Shown: piece by piece, positions 37,601 through 42,482 of the stretch | Layout: the number at the start of each line of letters is the position of its first letter | Numbering within the stretch: the stretch's first letter is position 1 | Source of the DNA: Mesostigma viride | Taxonomy: Eukaryota > Streptophyta > Mesostigmatophyceae > Mesostigmatales > Mesostigmataceae | Length of the DNA: 62,000 nucleotides | Direction: 5' to 3' | Assembly (NCBI GenBank): GCA_009746045.1 | Contig: RPFO01000648.1 | Span: forward strand, 1,527,920 to 1,589,919 | Translations under genes and position numbers: made by a program | Notes under the pieces: model-generated | Database searches by the model: none | What the model was told of the DNA's origin: nothing | Seen by the model: the letters and a program-made list of their open reading frames with translations, nothing else

Positions 37601-38647
37601 TTTGGTTGCGCTGCCAGCCATCACGGGTATGGTTGTGCTGCCAGCCGTCACGGGTATGGTTGCGCTGCCAGCCGTGGCGTCATGTCCTGTTGGCGTACCC
37701 GTCCAGCGCAGCAAACAAGGTCAGCACCACCAGCGCAGCAAACAAGGTCAGCCCCGCCAGTATCAATGTCCAGAAGTTGGGGCGCCAACAGCGGGTGGTT
37801 TCCGCGCGTGTCGGCCAGCATCGCAGACGTATCGCATGCATGGGCAAGGTAGCGAGGCACTGTCGCTTCTGGTGACGGTCATGTTTTGTTCATGGCAACA
37901 AATATTGTTCATCGCTGACCGCCTACTGGGTGACCATGCATCAATACTTTTGGTATCCTTGGTCTGTGTCATGGTCATTTGCACGGGTAGTCCTATTCCT
38001 TGTTTGAATTTGTGTGCATGCTACTATCAGTATGCATAACTGCTATCTACAGTTTTCGTATTAATGTCTGGGGGTGGGGTAAGGTCAGGTGTGGGTCGTG
38101 GTCTGTAAAATGTAGATGTGCCTGCTCTGGAGAATTTGCATGGCTCTCTAGGGGTGCCCATCCACGCGCGCGCACTCACGCACGTACGGCCCACCTGCTT
38201 GTCCCTGGGGGCGGCACGAGCAGGTCCCTGGCACGTTATTCCCACCCGGAGGAGAAGCTGTGCCCTACCGACTACGACACCCTGCTGGAGGAGCAGAGGA
38301 AGGCCAGGGGTCAAAGCAGGGGCCAGCAGGCGCCGACGGGTGCAACCGCAAAGACCGCCGTGGCCGAGCAGGGTGCTGCGCCTACTGGAGACATCGCGAT
38401 GGATGCAGCAGGTGGCGCGGAGCGAGAGGAGGATGGGGCAAATGCCAGCGCGGGGGAGGGTCCGTCGGCAGGCCGTCCTTTGTCGGGTGCAGCAGGCGAG
38501 GCGGACGGTGGTGGTGCTGGCTCCAGCCAACTGGCGAGCGCCAACTCTCCACCTGGGGTCATGACGGGGCTGGTGATCGCGTTCACGTTGCCCACCTCTT
38601 GCTACGCGACGATGGCGCTGAGGGAGCTGATGAAGCTGTCCTCGCAG
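1592..38647 (+). CDS. PUS7: TruD/PUS7-family pseudouridine synthase gene, 19 recognised exons, 5' end missing
   Basis: The exons 1592-1676, 4564-4681, 5870-6117, 6537-6841, 9561-9633, 10247-10303, 11921-12000, 12721-12783, 28366-28453, 28893-28995, 29816-29916, 30573-30646, 32081-32145, 32804-33039, 34182-34249, 35050-35110, 36505-36542, 36943-37011 and 38224-38647 join in phase without a stop into 785 codons. Family signatures appear in the right order: RYSDFIVNEV, LLFKENKDTHDA, the catalytic motif GTKDKRA (Asp at 10277-10279), VGNF, FINYYGLQ-RFGNYAVPT, YLHAYQSYLWN, VEDVVLPLPG, RDFSL, and SCYATMALRELMK. These match the order in human PUS7 as I remember it. The enzyme family isomerises uridine to pseudouridine in tRNA (position 13; pre-tRNA-Tyr position 35 in yeast) and in mRNA. 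It is a single-copy-type host gene unrelated to the transposons downstream. Extra loops rich in Gly, Ala, Asp (exons 5870-6117, 6537-6841, 32804-33039, 38224-38647) make it longer than animal homologues. Introns make up about 94% of the span. The 3' terminal exon is uncertain. Confidence 0.93.
1677..3372 (+). repeat. 38-bp minisatellite, about 43 copies, in intron A-B
   Basis: Near-perfect tandem copies of a 38-bp unit containing GTGCCTGCGTGTTGGGCCAG and GCGTGGCAAGGATG run from about 1719, after a degenerate first copy starting at the exon A donor. Units vary at TTG/TGG/GTG and at AAGGATGG/AAGGGTGG. Because 38 is not a multiple of three and the unit lacks stops in several frames, long meaningless open frames arise on both strands. 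Confidence 0.95.
3570..3787 (+). repeat. 27-bp minisatellite in intron A-B
   Basis: Six to seven copies of a 27-bp unit with TGCCTAGCCCTCCAGCATGC. The copies are degenerate at the left edge (ACCCAACAGCTTGCACAC) and cleaner to the right, where steps are exactly 27 bp (3681, 3708, 3735, 3762). Confidence 0.9.
4005..4235 (+). repeat. 40-bp then 32-bp degenerate tandem repeat in intron A-B
   Basis: TTCCATTCCTTGG recurs every 40 bp (4005, 4045, 4085, 4125), followed by copies with CCATTATACCTCGCTGCAGC at about 32 bp spacing. This is AT-richer than the flanking arrays. A TTTAGGG-like stretch (AGGGTTTAGGGTTTAAATA) follows near 4330. Confidence 0.8.
4564..4681 (+). CDS. PUS7: PUS7 exon B
   Basis: It begins after GCACGCTGGCAG at a codon boundary, matching the phase of exon A, and reads DEPTDTFLLPKDFEGRLAAD before a low-complexity tail. 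It ends with one base of a split codon before GTGCGT. This aligns with the acidic linker after the LxDLS segment in PUS7. Confidence 0.8.
4891..5275 (+). repeat. 111-bp tandem repeat, about 3.4 copies, in intron B-C
   Basis: CATGAGGGCCTGGTGCGTGG recurs at 4891, 5002, 5113 and 5224, exactly 111 bp apart. The copies differ at only a few positions (TTTCC/TATCC, GTAGC/GTTGC). The unit includes GCGCGGTCACTGGCGCCGCG. Confidence 0.92.
5870..6117 (+). CDS. PUS7: PUS7 exon C
   Basis: It begins after AATGCCCGCAG with two bases completing the codon left by exon B. It reads through a Gly/Asp/Ala linker and a helical stretch (VAETFGQLLASQGELS ... LKEFLLAL) and ends ...IANKLHRT at a codon boundary before GTAGGG. 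The last residues correspond to the K-R-T element that precedes the xxHQxxK segment in PUS7. Confidence 0.85.
6537..6841 (+). CDS. PUS7: PUS7 exon D
   Basis: It begins after GTGCGCAG with AVHQFFKKLPFLHTDTV, the counterpart of the HQxxKxxFPxLxTxT segment of PUS7. It continues through a basic, low-complexity insertion and ends with WPSDRPPFL plus two bases before GTAAGC. The insertion is longer than in animal proteins. Confidence 0.88.
7406..7571 (+). pseudogene. Two decayed copies of PUS7 exon E in the upstream intron
   Basis: About 7411-7448 retains CCCCAG then GCTCCCGCTATACCAGGAGAAC, readable as LPLYQENT. About 7535-7571 reads TTCCTCCTGTACAAGGAGG and then ACACCCACGAC, readable as FLLYKEDNNTHD. 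Both line up with the true exon E at 9561 (FLLFKENKDTHD). The first keeps the acceptor AG; the second has lost it. They look like relics of exon duplication, now separated from the used exon by the 8-bp arrays. Confidence 0.75.
7745..8395 (+). repeat. 8-bp microsatellite ACCCACTG, shifting to ACGACCYA
   Basis: About 65 tandem copies of TGACCCAC, with rare CCATTGAC variants, run to about 8275. They are followed by about 14 copies of ACGACCCA then ACGACCTA. It lies in the intron between exons D and E. Confidence 0.95.
8391..9537 (+). repeat. 8-bp microsatellite CCCTTATG, about 143 copies
   Basis: Tandem TGCCCTTA units with interspersed TGCCCTGA, TGCCCTCA and TGCCCTAC variants. The array ends 23 bp before the acceptor of exon E. 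The open frames over it (MPLCPYAL repeats) are artefacts. Confidence 0.95.
9561..9633 (+). CDS. PUS7: PUS7 exon E (LLFKENKDT)
   Basis: It begins after CCCCACCCCAG with one base completing the Gln codon of exon D, then FLLFKENKDTHDAIGLLSKL and SNVP, ending at a codon boundary before GTACGA. FxLxKENKDTxDAI is highly characteristic of PUS7. Confidence 0.95.
9765..9915 (+). repeat. 48-bp tandem repeat, 3 copies, in intron E-F
   Basis: CGATAGGGTGGAGTGATGCG recurs at 9771, 9819 and 9867, 48 bp apart, with GCTCCGC(A/T)CGCACAGGG between. Looser GCAAGGGCAGGGTTT motifs are scattered through the rest of the intron to about 10040. Confidence 0.9.
10247..10303 (+). CDS. PUS7: PUS7 exon F with catalytic GTKDKRA motif
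   Basis: It begins after CCCCGCCAG and reads MGSLAFAGTKDKRAVTTQA in 19 complete codons before GTAGGT. G-T-K-D-K-R-A is the catalytic motif of TruD/PUS7; its Asp (10277-10279) is the nucleophile in the family. The ATG here is internal, not a start. Confidence 0.95.
10304..10720 (+). repeat. About 39-bp minisatellite built from exon F's own 5' splice junction
   Basis: The exon F end and donor read GTCACGACGCAGGCG|GTAGGTTAGGG. Roughly eleven following units each contain ACCACGCAGGCGGTAG then TCTTAGGG with TTTAGG-like filler (from 10337, 10376, 10416, 10456, 10491, 10518, 10558, 10597, 10636, 10673, 10699). Each unit therefore carries a copy of the exon end and a potential GT donor. Confidence 0.88.
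11467..11800 (+). repeat. 42-bp minisatellite in intron F-G
   Basis: About eight copies of a 42-bp unit containing CCTCCAAGAGACTTGATAAG and CCTCCATGGATAACCCTATA, degenerate at both ends. The open frames across it on the - strand are repeat artefacts. Confidence 0.9.
11921..12000 (+). CDS. PUS7: PUS7 exon G
   Basis: It begins after CTGGGTGGCAG and reads VTAFKVTSERMAALNHKLHG then MKVGNF plus two bases. The donor GTGCGT at 12001 is chosen over GTAAGG at 12005 because only the first keeps phase with exon H. It matches the KITxxRLxxLNxxLxxxKLGNF segment of PUS7. Confidence 0.95.
12001..12205 (+). repeat. Degenerate repeats of the exon G 5' splice junction
   Basis: The junction reads GGTCGGCAACTTCAA|GTGCG. 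Copies start near 12014, 12048, 12101, 12141 and 12171, for example AGGTCGGCAACTTCAAGTGT and AGGTCAGCAATGTCAAGTGC. They are spaced irregularly (34-53 bp) and diverged, but each retains the exon end followed by GTG. Confidence 0.85.
12206..12720 (+). other. Rest of intron G-H, no feature seen
   Basis: Non-repetitive sequence up to the acceptor TCTGCCGCAG. No further motif that I can support. Confidence 0.6.
12721..12783 (+). CDS. PUS7: PUS7 exon H
   Basis: After CTGCCGCAG, one base completes the Lys codon of exon G, then YVPAGLGLGDLKGNRFTIVL plus AG of a split Arg codon before GTGTGT. LGDLKGNRFTIVLR equals the LGELxGNxFTxVLR motif of PUS7. Confidence 0.95.
13287..27602 (+). repeat. 24-bp satellite array of about 600 copies (14.3 kb) in intron H-I
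   Basis: The unit is 24 bp: GGGGGCGCGTCCATCATGGA joined by ATAT. Variants GAACATGG and CATCACGG occur only near the two ends (13.3-15.8 kb and 25.3-27.6 kb). From about 15770 to 25320 essentially every unit is identical. Four units lack one CG (22 bp) near 21841, 21937, 24647 and 25077, and one unit near 13460 lacks GAATATGG plus flank. Because 24 is divisible by three and the unit has no stop in most frames, frames of up to about 4800 codons stay open on both strands; these are not genes. The G5 run in every unit and the near-palindrome TCCATCATGGA could favour unusual structures. Confidence 0.97.
27603..28365 (+). other. 3' part of intron H-I, including a 24-bp repeat at 28076-28290
   Basis: Unique sequence up to about 28070. 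Then about nine copies of an unrelated 24-bp unit with CTGGCCACGCTCC and (T/C)(A/G)CGTGCTGC. The acceptor for exon I is CCCGCATGGCCAG. No coding signal is needed here because exons H and I join in phase. Confidence 0.8.
28366..28453 (+). CDS. PUS7: PUS7 exon I (FINYYGLQ)
   Basis: One base completes Arg, followed by RLEVESEDIVAAAVTALKET and GFINYYGLQ, ending at a codon boundary before GTGGGT. F-I-N-Y-Y-G-x-Q is a core TruD motif; it sits 15.6 kb from the previous exon. Confidence 0.96.
28893..28995 (+). CDS. PUS7: PUS7 exon J (RFGNYAVPT)
   Basis: It begins after CCCCCGCCAG and reads RFGNYAVPTHRIGAALARGE then WAAAIDLILQGKAS plus one base. The end at 28995 is set by the ATATCCTT donor and by homology. 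An alternative GT donor at 29027 would add about eight unconserved residues. Confidence 0.9.
28996..29815 (+). other. Candidate AT-AC (minor-spliceosome, U12-type) intron
   Basis: The intron opens with ATATCCTT, a perfect match to the U12-type AT-AC donor consensus, and closes with GCGCCAC. Using these ends joins KAS-D-SPDIARAHELY in phase with a segment length close to that of PUS7. A branch-point core TTTTGAC ends at 29794, about 22 nt from the acceptor, which is farther than usual. No pyrimidine tract precedes the acceptor. The alternative is a GT donor at 29027 with ...CATAG at 29819. Confidence 0.6.
29331..29490 (+). repeat. 22-bp tandem repeat in intron J-K
   Basis: About seven copies of CATTCC(T/C)(T/C)GGCCATACAGTGA, alternating ACCATT and AACATT starts, so a 44-bp higher-order unit is visible. 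Confidence 0.9.
29816..29916 (+). CDS. PUS7: PUS7 exon K
   Basis: Two bases complete Asp, then SPDIARAHELYKKGQVADAL and RSVPKFMVIERSM, ending at a codon boundary before GTGGGT. It corresponds to the ALRxLPxxxVxExxLL segment of PUS7. Confidence 0.88.
29917..30572 (+). repeat. Intron K-L with junction-like repeats and a 27-bp array
   Basis: Two copies of ATGTGGGCAACAAAACGC at about 29938 and 29980 are each preceded by GAGCGC-like sequence resembling the exon K end and donor (GAGCGCAGCATG|GTGGGT). From 30026 to 30165 about five copies of a 27-bp unit with AAGTCTTGCTGGCACTCATT follow. The rest shows nothing. Confidence 0.7.
30573..30646 (+). CDS. PUS7: PUS7 exon L
   Basis: It begins after TGCGCGCAG and reads LTQLQKNKSDLVGALLSIPR then TMRM plus AT of a Met codon before GTAAGC. 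It matches the L..IPR..R.MY segment before the YQSYxWN motif. Confidence 0.93.
30639..30700 (+). repeat. Tandem duplication of the exon L 5' splice junction
   Basis: GATGATGTAAGCGTGGCCGT is followed at once by GTGATGTAAGCGTGGCCGTG and then the decayed GTCATCTAGGCGCG. The step is 24 bp. The first copy spans the exon end and donor, and the second reproduces the same GTAAGC donor in the intron. Confidence 0.88.
31001..31195 (+). repeat. 26-bp minisatellite in intron L-M
   Basis: About seven copies of a 26-bp unit: TATGTATCGGCTGGTTATCT plus CCTCGG, with TGTGTTGG variants. Confidence 0.93.
31289..32015 (+). repeat. 55-bp minisatellite, 13 copies, in intron L-M
   Basis: GCGCATCCGGTGGTGTTGCC recurs exactly every 55 bp from 31299 to 31959. 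Each unit contains TACCTTGTTTGCAG or CGTGCCGAGTTTGCAG, an acceptor-like sequence on the transcribed strand. The array ends 65 bp before the real acceptor of exon M. The open frames over it are artefacts. Confidence 0.95.
32081..32145 (+). CDS. PUS7: PUS7 exon M (YQSYLWN)
   Basis: One base completes Met, then YLHAYQSYLWNAAASERVKL and F plus one base before GTGCGT. Y-x-H-x-Y-Q-S-Y-x-W-N is the most conserved segment of the eukaryotic family. Confidence 0.97.
32186..32260 (+). repeat. 18-bp repeat carrying GTAAGC in intron M-N
   Basis: Four copies of GTAAGCATGTGGTAG(A/G)(C/G)(G), each beginning with a strong donor-like GTAAGC about 40-110 nt after the real donor of exon M. Confidence 0.85.
32571..32639 (+). 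repeat. Perfect 20-bp inverted repeat (intronic hairpin)
   Basis: AAGGGAGGAGAAAAGCAAGC at 32571-32590 is exactly complementary to 32620-32639. The spacer also contains TCACGC and GCGTGA, which extend the fold. It would form a strong stem-loop in the pre-mRNA of the PUS7 gene. No function is assigned. Confidence 0.9.
32804..33039 (+). CDS. PUS7: PUS7 exon N
   Basis: Two bases complete Gly, then AKAVVVGDLVRVSALNGATD and an acidic then basic low-complexity insert ending TSVAAVK before GTACTT. FG-AKAVVVGDLV equals the YGLKPVPGDLV segment of PUS7. The insert of about 60 residues (SEDVDELADAEAG, DSRKRPRDAP) is not in animal homologues as I recall them. Confidence 0.9.
33652..33920 (+). repeat. 70-bp tandem repeat, about 3.8 copies, in intron N-O
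   Basis: TTCGCAGCACACAGCGGTAG recurs every 70 bp (33647, 33717, 33787, 33857), with near-perfect copies including ATGGACACCCACGGTTGGGT. Confidence 0.95.
34182..34249 (+). CDS. PUS7: PUS7 exon O (VEDVVLPLPG)
   Basis: It begins after GCATCGTGCAG and reads VVTQEDLTAGTFKVEDVVLP then LP plus GG before GTGAGC. It corresponds to the IxDVVMPLPG motif of PUS7. Confidence 0.95.
34786..34920 (+). repeat. 47-bp tandem repeat in intron O-P
   Basis: About three copies of a 47-bp unit with GATAGCCTCATGCCTCGATA and GCCGTACTCTTAGTAAA. The last copy runs into the hairpin at 34916. Confidence 0.88.
34916..34958 (+). repeat. Perfect 16-bp inverted repeat, 11-nt loop
   Basis: TTAGTAAAAGAGTATA at 34916-34931 is exactly complementary to 34943-34958. 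It lies 91 nt upstream of exon P. Confidence 0.9.
35050..35110 (+). CDS. PUS7: PUS7 exon P
   Basis: It begins after CCCCCCACCAG, completes Gly with one base, then KSVRYPNHEVAAVYKRLARQ, ending at a codon boundary before GTACGG. It matches the G-xxxxYPxHxxxxxYxxxL segment of PUS7. Confidence 0.9.
35091..35235 (+). repeat. Three copies of the exon P 5' splice junction
   Basis: The junction CGGCTGGCGCGCCAG|GTACGG with GCATGGGCGCG is echoed at 35147-35175 (TTTGGCCGCCAGGCACGGCG, TGGGCGC) and 35195-35222 (TTTGGCGGCCAGGCACGGCG, TGG). A TTTAGGG-like spacer (TTTTAGGGCTTAGGGTTT) sits between copies two and three. The copies have lost the GT (CAG|GCACGG). Confidence 0.82.
35505..35940 (+). repeat. G-rich block: (GGGGGT)n, (GGGGGA)n then (GGA)n
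   Basis: Pure-purine/GT simple repeat on the transcribed + strand: GGGGGT units to about 35680, then GGGGGA to about 35720, GGAGGC, then about 60 GGA triplets to 35932. It can form G-quadruplex and triplex DNA. Homopolymeric open frames (poly-Gly, Glu, Arg, Ser, Pro, Leu) over it are artefacts. Confidence 0.97.
36505..36542 (+). CDS. PUS7: PUS7 exon Q, micro-exon of 38 nt
   Basis: It begins after CGTCGTGCCCAG and reads DNVDLEAWPHSV plus AG before GTGAGG. D-N-x-D-x-x-x-x-x-H-x-V/I-R-D is the segment joining the previous exon to RDFSL. The phase fits on both sides. Confidence 0.88.
36943..37011 (+). CDS. PUS7: PUS7 exon R (RDFSL ... VTW)
   Basis: It begins after GGCATGTCGCAG. One base completes Arg, then DFSLPALQGDYRCIIQKPLD and VT plus TG before GTGGGT. 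It equals the RDYSLxGxYRKIxxxPxxVSW segment of PUS7. Confidence 0.93.
37536..37760 (+). repeat. Two 27-bp tandem repeats in intron R-S
   Basis: Five copies of GTTGCGCTGCCAGCCGTCAC plus GGGT(T/A)TG (37536-37680), followed by two copies of AGCGCAGCAAACAAGGTCAG (37707 and 37734), also 27 bp apart but unrelated in sequence. Confidence 0.9.
38224..38647 (+). CDS. PUS7: PUS7 exon S, C-terminal core
   Basis: After GAGCAG one base completes Trp, then SLARYSHPEEKLCPTDYDTL. A Gly/Ala/Glu-rich insertion of about 90 residues follows, then VIAFTLPTSCYATMALRELM and KLSSQ, ending in phase before GTGGGT. FxLPxSxYATMxxRELxK is the C-terminal TruD-domain motif. Confidence 0.94.
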
Positions 38648-39689
38648 GTGGGTTGGGCGGGTGTTCATGTAGAGTGTAGGGCGTTCGGTGTAGGGTGCAA
38701 TGTGTGGGTTATATGGTGTAGGGTGAGGGTGGACAGTGTACCGTGTAGGGGTTAGGATTTAGGGTTCAAGGTTTGAAATATAGGGTTTAGGGCCACACTG
38801 ACAGGATGGGAGCCAGTTGAAGTGAGGGAAGGGGAGGGTAGAGGACGCGGGCGGGGGGGGGAGGGAGCACAGGGGGGAGCAGATGGTGAGGGGCAGAGCA
38901 AGCAGGGATTGACGGTGCAAGAGAAAGGATGTTGGGAGGGAGGAATGGGAGAGCGGTGGTCCGGAAGACACCGGTTGGGAGTCGGGGACGCAGCCAGCGG
39001 AGGAAATGTGGGTGGGTGGGAGGGGGTAGCATGGGAATCAGAATCAGGGAGGACAGAGCTGGAAGTGCAGTGGCTTGTAAGCCAAGGGTGGTCTGGGACT
39101 CTTGCTTGAGCGCACCAGGGGTCGTTCAGTCATGGGAGCAAGTGAGCTCCCAAAGCTTGGTTGTTGCAGGCCAGGCAGCGCTGGGGCTGCACGTGAGGAG
39201 TCCGATACATTTGATGAGTTTTCTGGGTGAAAGTGCGCGTTGTGTGTTTTCTTGTTTCATCGTTCCTTATAACCATGATGCATGGCAGCCTCTGGGAAGG
39301 GTGTAGGTTTGGGTCTAGGGTTGTGTGGTGTGCTGCGCATACGCAGGGGTGCATGGAATGATATGGGAGTGGTTGTTGCTTTTCCATGAGTCTTGACTCT
39401 TAGCATGGCTTCTCCAAAGGTGCTCATCTCTTACTTGCCTCCTGCCATGTTTCTTTTTGGTTGGACATCTCATTGCACCCAAGGGCCCCTAGCAGTCACT
39501 TGAGCAATAACAGCACAGTAATACTTCCATTATGTTAACATATACATACTACGTGGTATATAATCTGTAGAAATGTTAACCTAATAATGTGTTGTTCTAA
39601 GCTTTACTTGCTGTCTAGGTCGCTCGTTTCTTCGCTAGTTTCTTTTCTATTGGTTGCCTTGGGATGTTTTTCATTTAACACTCTCGATG
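38648..39689 (+). other. Last intron or 3' flank of PUS7, with telomere-like stretch
   Basis: G-rich sequence with repeated GTGTAGGG; at 38755-38793 it reads TTAGGATTTAGGGTTCAAGG and ATATAGGGTTTAGGG, resembling degenerate TTTAGGG telomere repeats. A candidate acceptor lies at 39169. Nothing else recognised. Confidence 0.55.
39170..39196 (+). CDS. PUS7: Candidate PUS7 terminal exon (option 1)
   Basis: After TTGGTTGTTGCAG the frame continues from exon S as ARQRWGCT then TGA. The phase is right and the acceptor good, but the residues are not diagnostic because the family's last residues vary. Confidence 0.3.
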   Translation, partial: ARQRWGCT

Positions 39690-39760
39690 AATATATATTA
39701 AAAATATAATTACTTACATCAGAGTAAAGGCACCCACTTAAAAAGAAACAAAGCCAACGC
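39690..39760 (-). mobile_element. Fragment of LINE 3' tail
   Basis: ATATATTAAAAATATAATTA followed by CTTACATCAGAGTAAA closely matches 59399-59437 (ATATATTAAAAATATAATTA, CTTACAGCAGAGTGAAA) at the 3' end of the LINE on the - strand. It probably marks a second, much decayed insertion of the same family. Confidence 0.55.
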
Positions 39761-40143
39761 TAACAAGAGATACCACGAATATATATGCAACAAAGGCATC
39801 AATGTTTGTGCAGCAATATCAAATTAGCATGTATGTGGGATTCCATCCAAGTTTTAAAGTACTTTGGTGCTTTCAACGTCCTACCCAAACGATATCTGTA
39901 ACCATGGTAGATAATTTCTATTGTCATGAACTATTCTGCGTTTCTAGCCTAGTTTTCCTTGCTTTGCATGAGTCACGAGCCTTTGCCTCCCATCAACCCT
40001 AGGGCGGTCTGCAACTTCCTGCGTAATCGCTGCCATGCCGGCATATAATGAGGATTGCGAGCATAGACATACGGCACAACCACACACAAACGAAAATACA
40101 CCAGCTGGTTGTTTACTTTCGACTGACCTCATCTTCTCCCCAG

Positions 40144-40227
40144 GCGTACCTGGTCGTCATGAGAAAGATGCTGATGGCAAGGAAGTCTAACTTTATCTTC
40201 TCTCCATGTTTCTGTTGCTATCTCTGA
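40144..40227 (+). CDS. PUS7: Candidate PUS7 terminal exon (option 2)
   Basis: After CATCTTCTCCCCAG, an excellent acceptor, the frame continues from exon S as AYLVVMRKMLMARKSNFIFS and eight more residues to TGA. In phase, but no family motif supports it over option 1. Confidence 0.35.
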   Translation, partial: AYLVVMRKMLMARKSNFIFSPCFCCYL

Positions 40228-40449
40228 ATGCTTTACTGCTCTTCTTCCATTTGAATTGCAGACATCTGTGCATAAGGCCATGAACCTTCTGTGATGCAAC
40301 AAGGTGATTTCGAGCACTTGACATATAAATGGCACGTGACTGTCCATGGTGAACAGACACATGGACCTACTTCTTGCTTCCTGGCTGCCTTCACGTTTTT
40401 GTGGAAAATAATGGTTCTACAATGCACTGGGAACTAATATTCTTGATCG

Positions 40450-41165
40450 ATTATTAATAAATTACAAGCACGCGACTGCGTCACGTGAGCATAATCCTCA
40501 ATAAGTCAGCGCCAGAGCTTGTGCCAGGAAACATTGACTTATCATCCATCAATGGACTTATCATTCATCTGGGGGCAGATGATCTGCAAGAGCGATGGCA
40601 TAAGGTTACCATGCATTGATCAGGTTGGACACAGATTTAGAATCATATCGTGGCGACATTGCGACAGGAGTTGCAGTACTACTGAGCTAGCCGTGGCGCG
40701 TTAGCTGAGGCCTGGCCGGCATATCGGCATTTACTTGTCGCAGGAGGAGAGGTTGCCTGGCCGTGCCCGTGCCCGTGGCTTGCATACATAGGATGGGGGG
40801 GGGGGGAGGGGACGTGCATGGACTGGCACCTGGCACCCCAGGCACTGGCGAAGGTCACCGGGGCAGGCTGGCCCAGTGGTGCTATGCCACGGGACTTCAA
40901 CGAAGGACACCAGATGCGTGGTGTTCAGCCGGCACCAGCGTATTCATACGGAGTATTAGGTGGACATTTCGTACGCCTACCGTATTTTTTGGCGTACGGC
41001 TAAGCGTATGAGGTAACTTCTGGCACCAGCTGACAGCTGGCGAGATCAGAACTTGCACAAGCATGTAGCCCCTAAATGGTGTTGCAGTCGATTTTCAGCC
41101 AATTAATTAAGTAAGTAATAGACACGTGACTGCGTCACGTGAGCATAAGTCCTCAGTGGGAGGGG
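40450..41165. repeat. Direct repeat pair around an E-box palindrome
   Basis: CTGCGTCACGTGAGCATAA occurs at about 40478 and 41130, each preceded by AATTAAT-like sequence and followed by TCCTCA. In the right copy it forms CACGTGACTGCGTCACGTG, an 8-bp perfect inverted repeat with a 3-nt spacer; in the left copy one arm is mutated (CACGCGAC). They may be ends of related insertions. Confidence 0.6.
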
Positions 41166-41196
41166 AACATGGGATGGAATGGATGGTATAAGCTAT

Positions 41197-41675
41197 CTAG
41201 GTCCTAGTTACAGGGGTGGGGGCACCGCGGCCGGCCCGAATCGCTATGAATCCATACTTGGTCACACGCGGAGCCCCCACAGGCTTGGGGGTGGTCTCCT
41301 TCATCACTACTTGCCATCTATCCTTGCGCACCATCTGCCGCCATATTACAGACAAACCAGGAGGCTGCCCGGGGGTGAGCCCGTCACGTCTAGTGTAGCA
41401 CATGTCCATGCCGAGTCTATCACGAAAAGTCCACGGGTGGCGGCCCTGCCGCGCGCGGCCGGGGCACGCCAGGTGAGGACATATCGCCCAGGCTGGGCGG
41501 GCTTGGTGCCAGCTAGTCTATCTGAGGTATCTACCTGATCTGTGCGGGCCAGGTGCCCGGCTAGGCCCAGGCGCCTGTGCCTAATAATGTGGGAAACATA
41601 GGGCAAATCAGCGTACAAATCCTCATTACTAATGTGCAAACCAAAGGGGATGTTCAGGCGGGGTTTTTCAGCCAA
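41197..41675 (-). pseudogene. LINE reverse transcriptase C-terminal remnant
   Basis: On the - strand, residues LPYVSHIIRHRRLGLAGHLA and RTDQVD fit the HxxRxRLxxxGHxxR segment found after the RT thumb of many non-LTR elements. The frame then shifts near 41350-41400 to one ending DRWQVVMKETTPKP, like the A-x-DR-x-x-W-R segment. There is no RT palm left. Confidence 0.5.
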
Positions 41676-42173
41676 AAAGTGAAGGATTACTGGTAGCTGA
41701 TCGGTGATGGTCCATGCTTCACACGGGACCGTTCATAAATACTCGCATATTTACCGTATTTACAGTTAATATGTCCCACTTATTTTTGAAGTGGGACCTT
41801 CAAAAATACCCCGTATTTTACGCCAGCTTCAACACGATATGTACAATTATATCACAGACTGTGCATGGGCAGCTCCATTTGGTGAGCTATGCTCATTAAT
41901 CATCTAAGACTAACCTGCTGAGCGGAGAACGCAACGCCATATATAGCACAAAGAGAAAAAATAACTTTCAGAAAAAAATATTTTTGTGCTGGCACCTGTA
42001 CCCCAGCCACCCAAGTAGAGGTTGGCTGGACAGGTGGTTGCTATAAAAGGTGGGCTTCCATTCCAGGTCGAAGCAGGTTGTTTCTTTTGCCTGAGAACCT
42101 CACGTGACCACATCACAAAAAACAAAACGCAAGGCAACACATCAAGCATTATAACCCACCACCGACCTCGACA

Positions 42174-42482
42174 GTGACAGCCCCAGAACGGGATTTCATA
42201 GCGAAACTCAAGCAAGCAGCCAAGGAGGGATGCACCCCAAAGGAGGCCGCCAATGCGGGTCAGAAGATCCTAGGGGAGGGGGGTTGGCTAGAGCGAATCA
42301 AGAAGCTCAACAAGGGGCCTGAGGAACTGGGGGTTTGTCAGCTATTGGGATGGGGAGGAGGACCTGGTCGATGTGCTAGCAGCGCAGCTGGGGGGGGCGG
42401 GCTATTGCAGAGCCGGATCCACCAGCGTCAGCAGGTGCGGTGGGAACAGGGGGTGTTCCCCCTTCGGCAGGTGGAAGCGTAG
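42174..42482 (+). pseudogene. N-terminal Gag-like ORF of the DIRS-like element
   Basis: It encodes a short charged helical start (PERDFIAKLKQAAKEGCTPK, EAANAGQKILGEGGWLERIKK) then loses sense in a G-rich stretch near 42340. No database domain is recognised. The role is inferred from position ahead of the RT and shortly after a TATA-like box. Confidence 0.4.
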
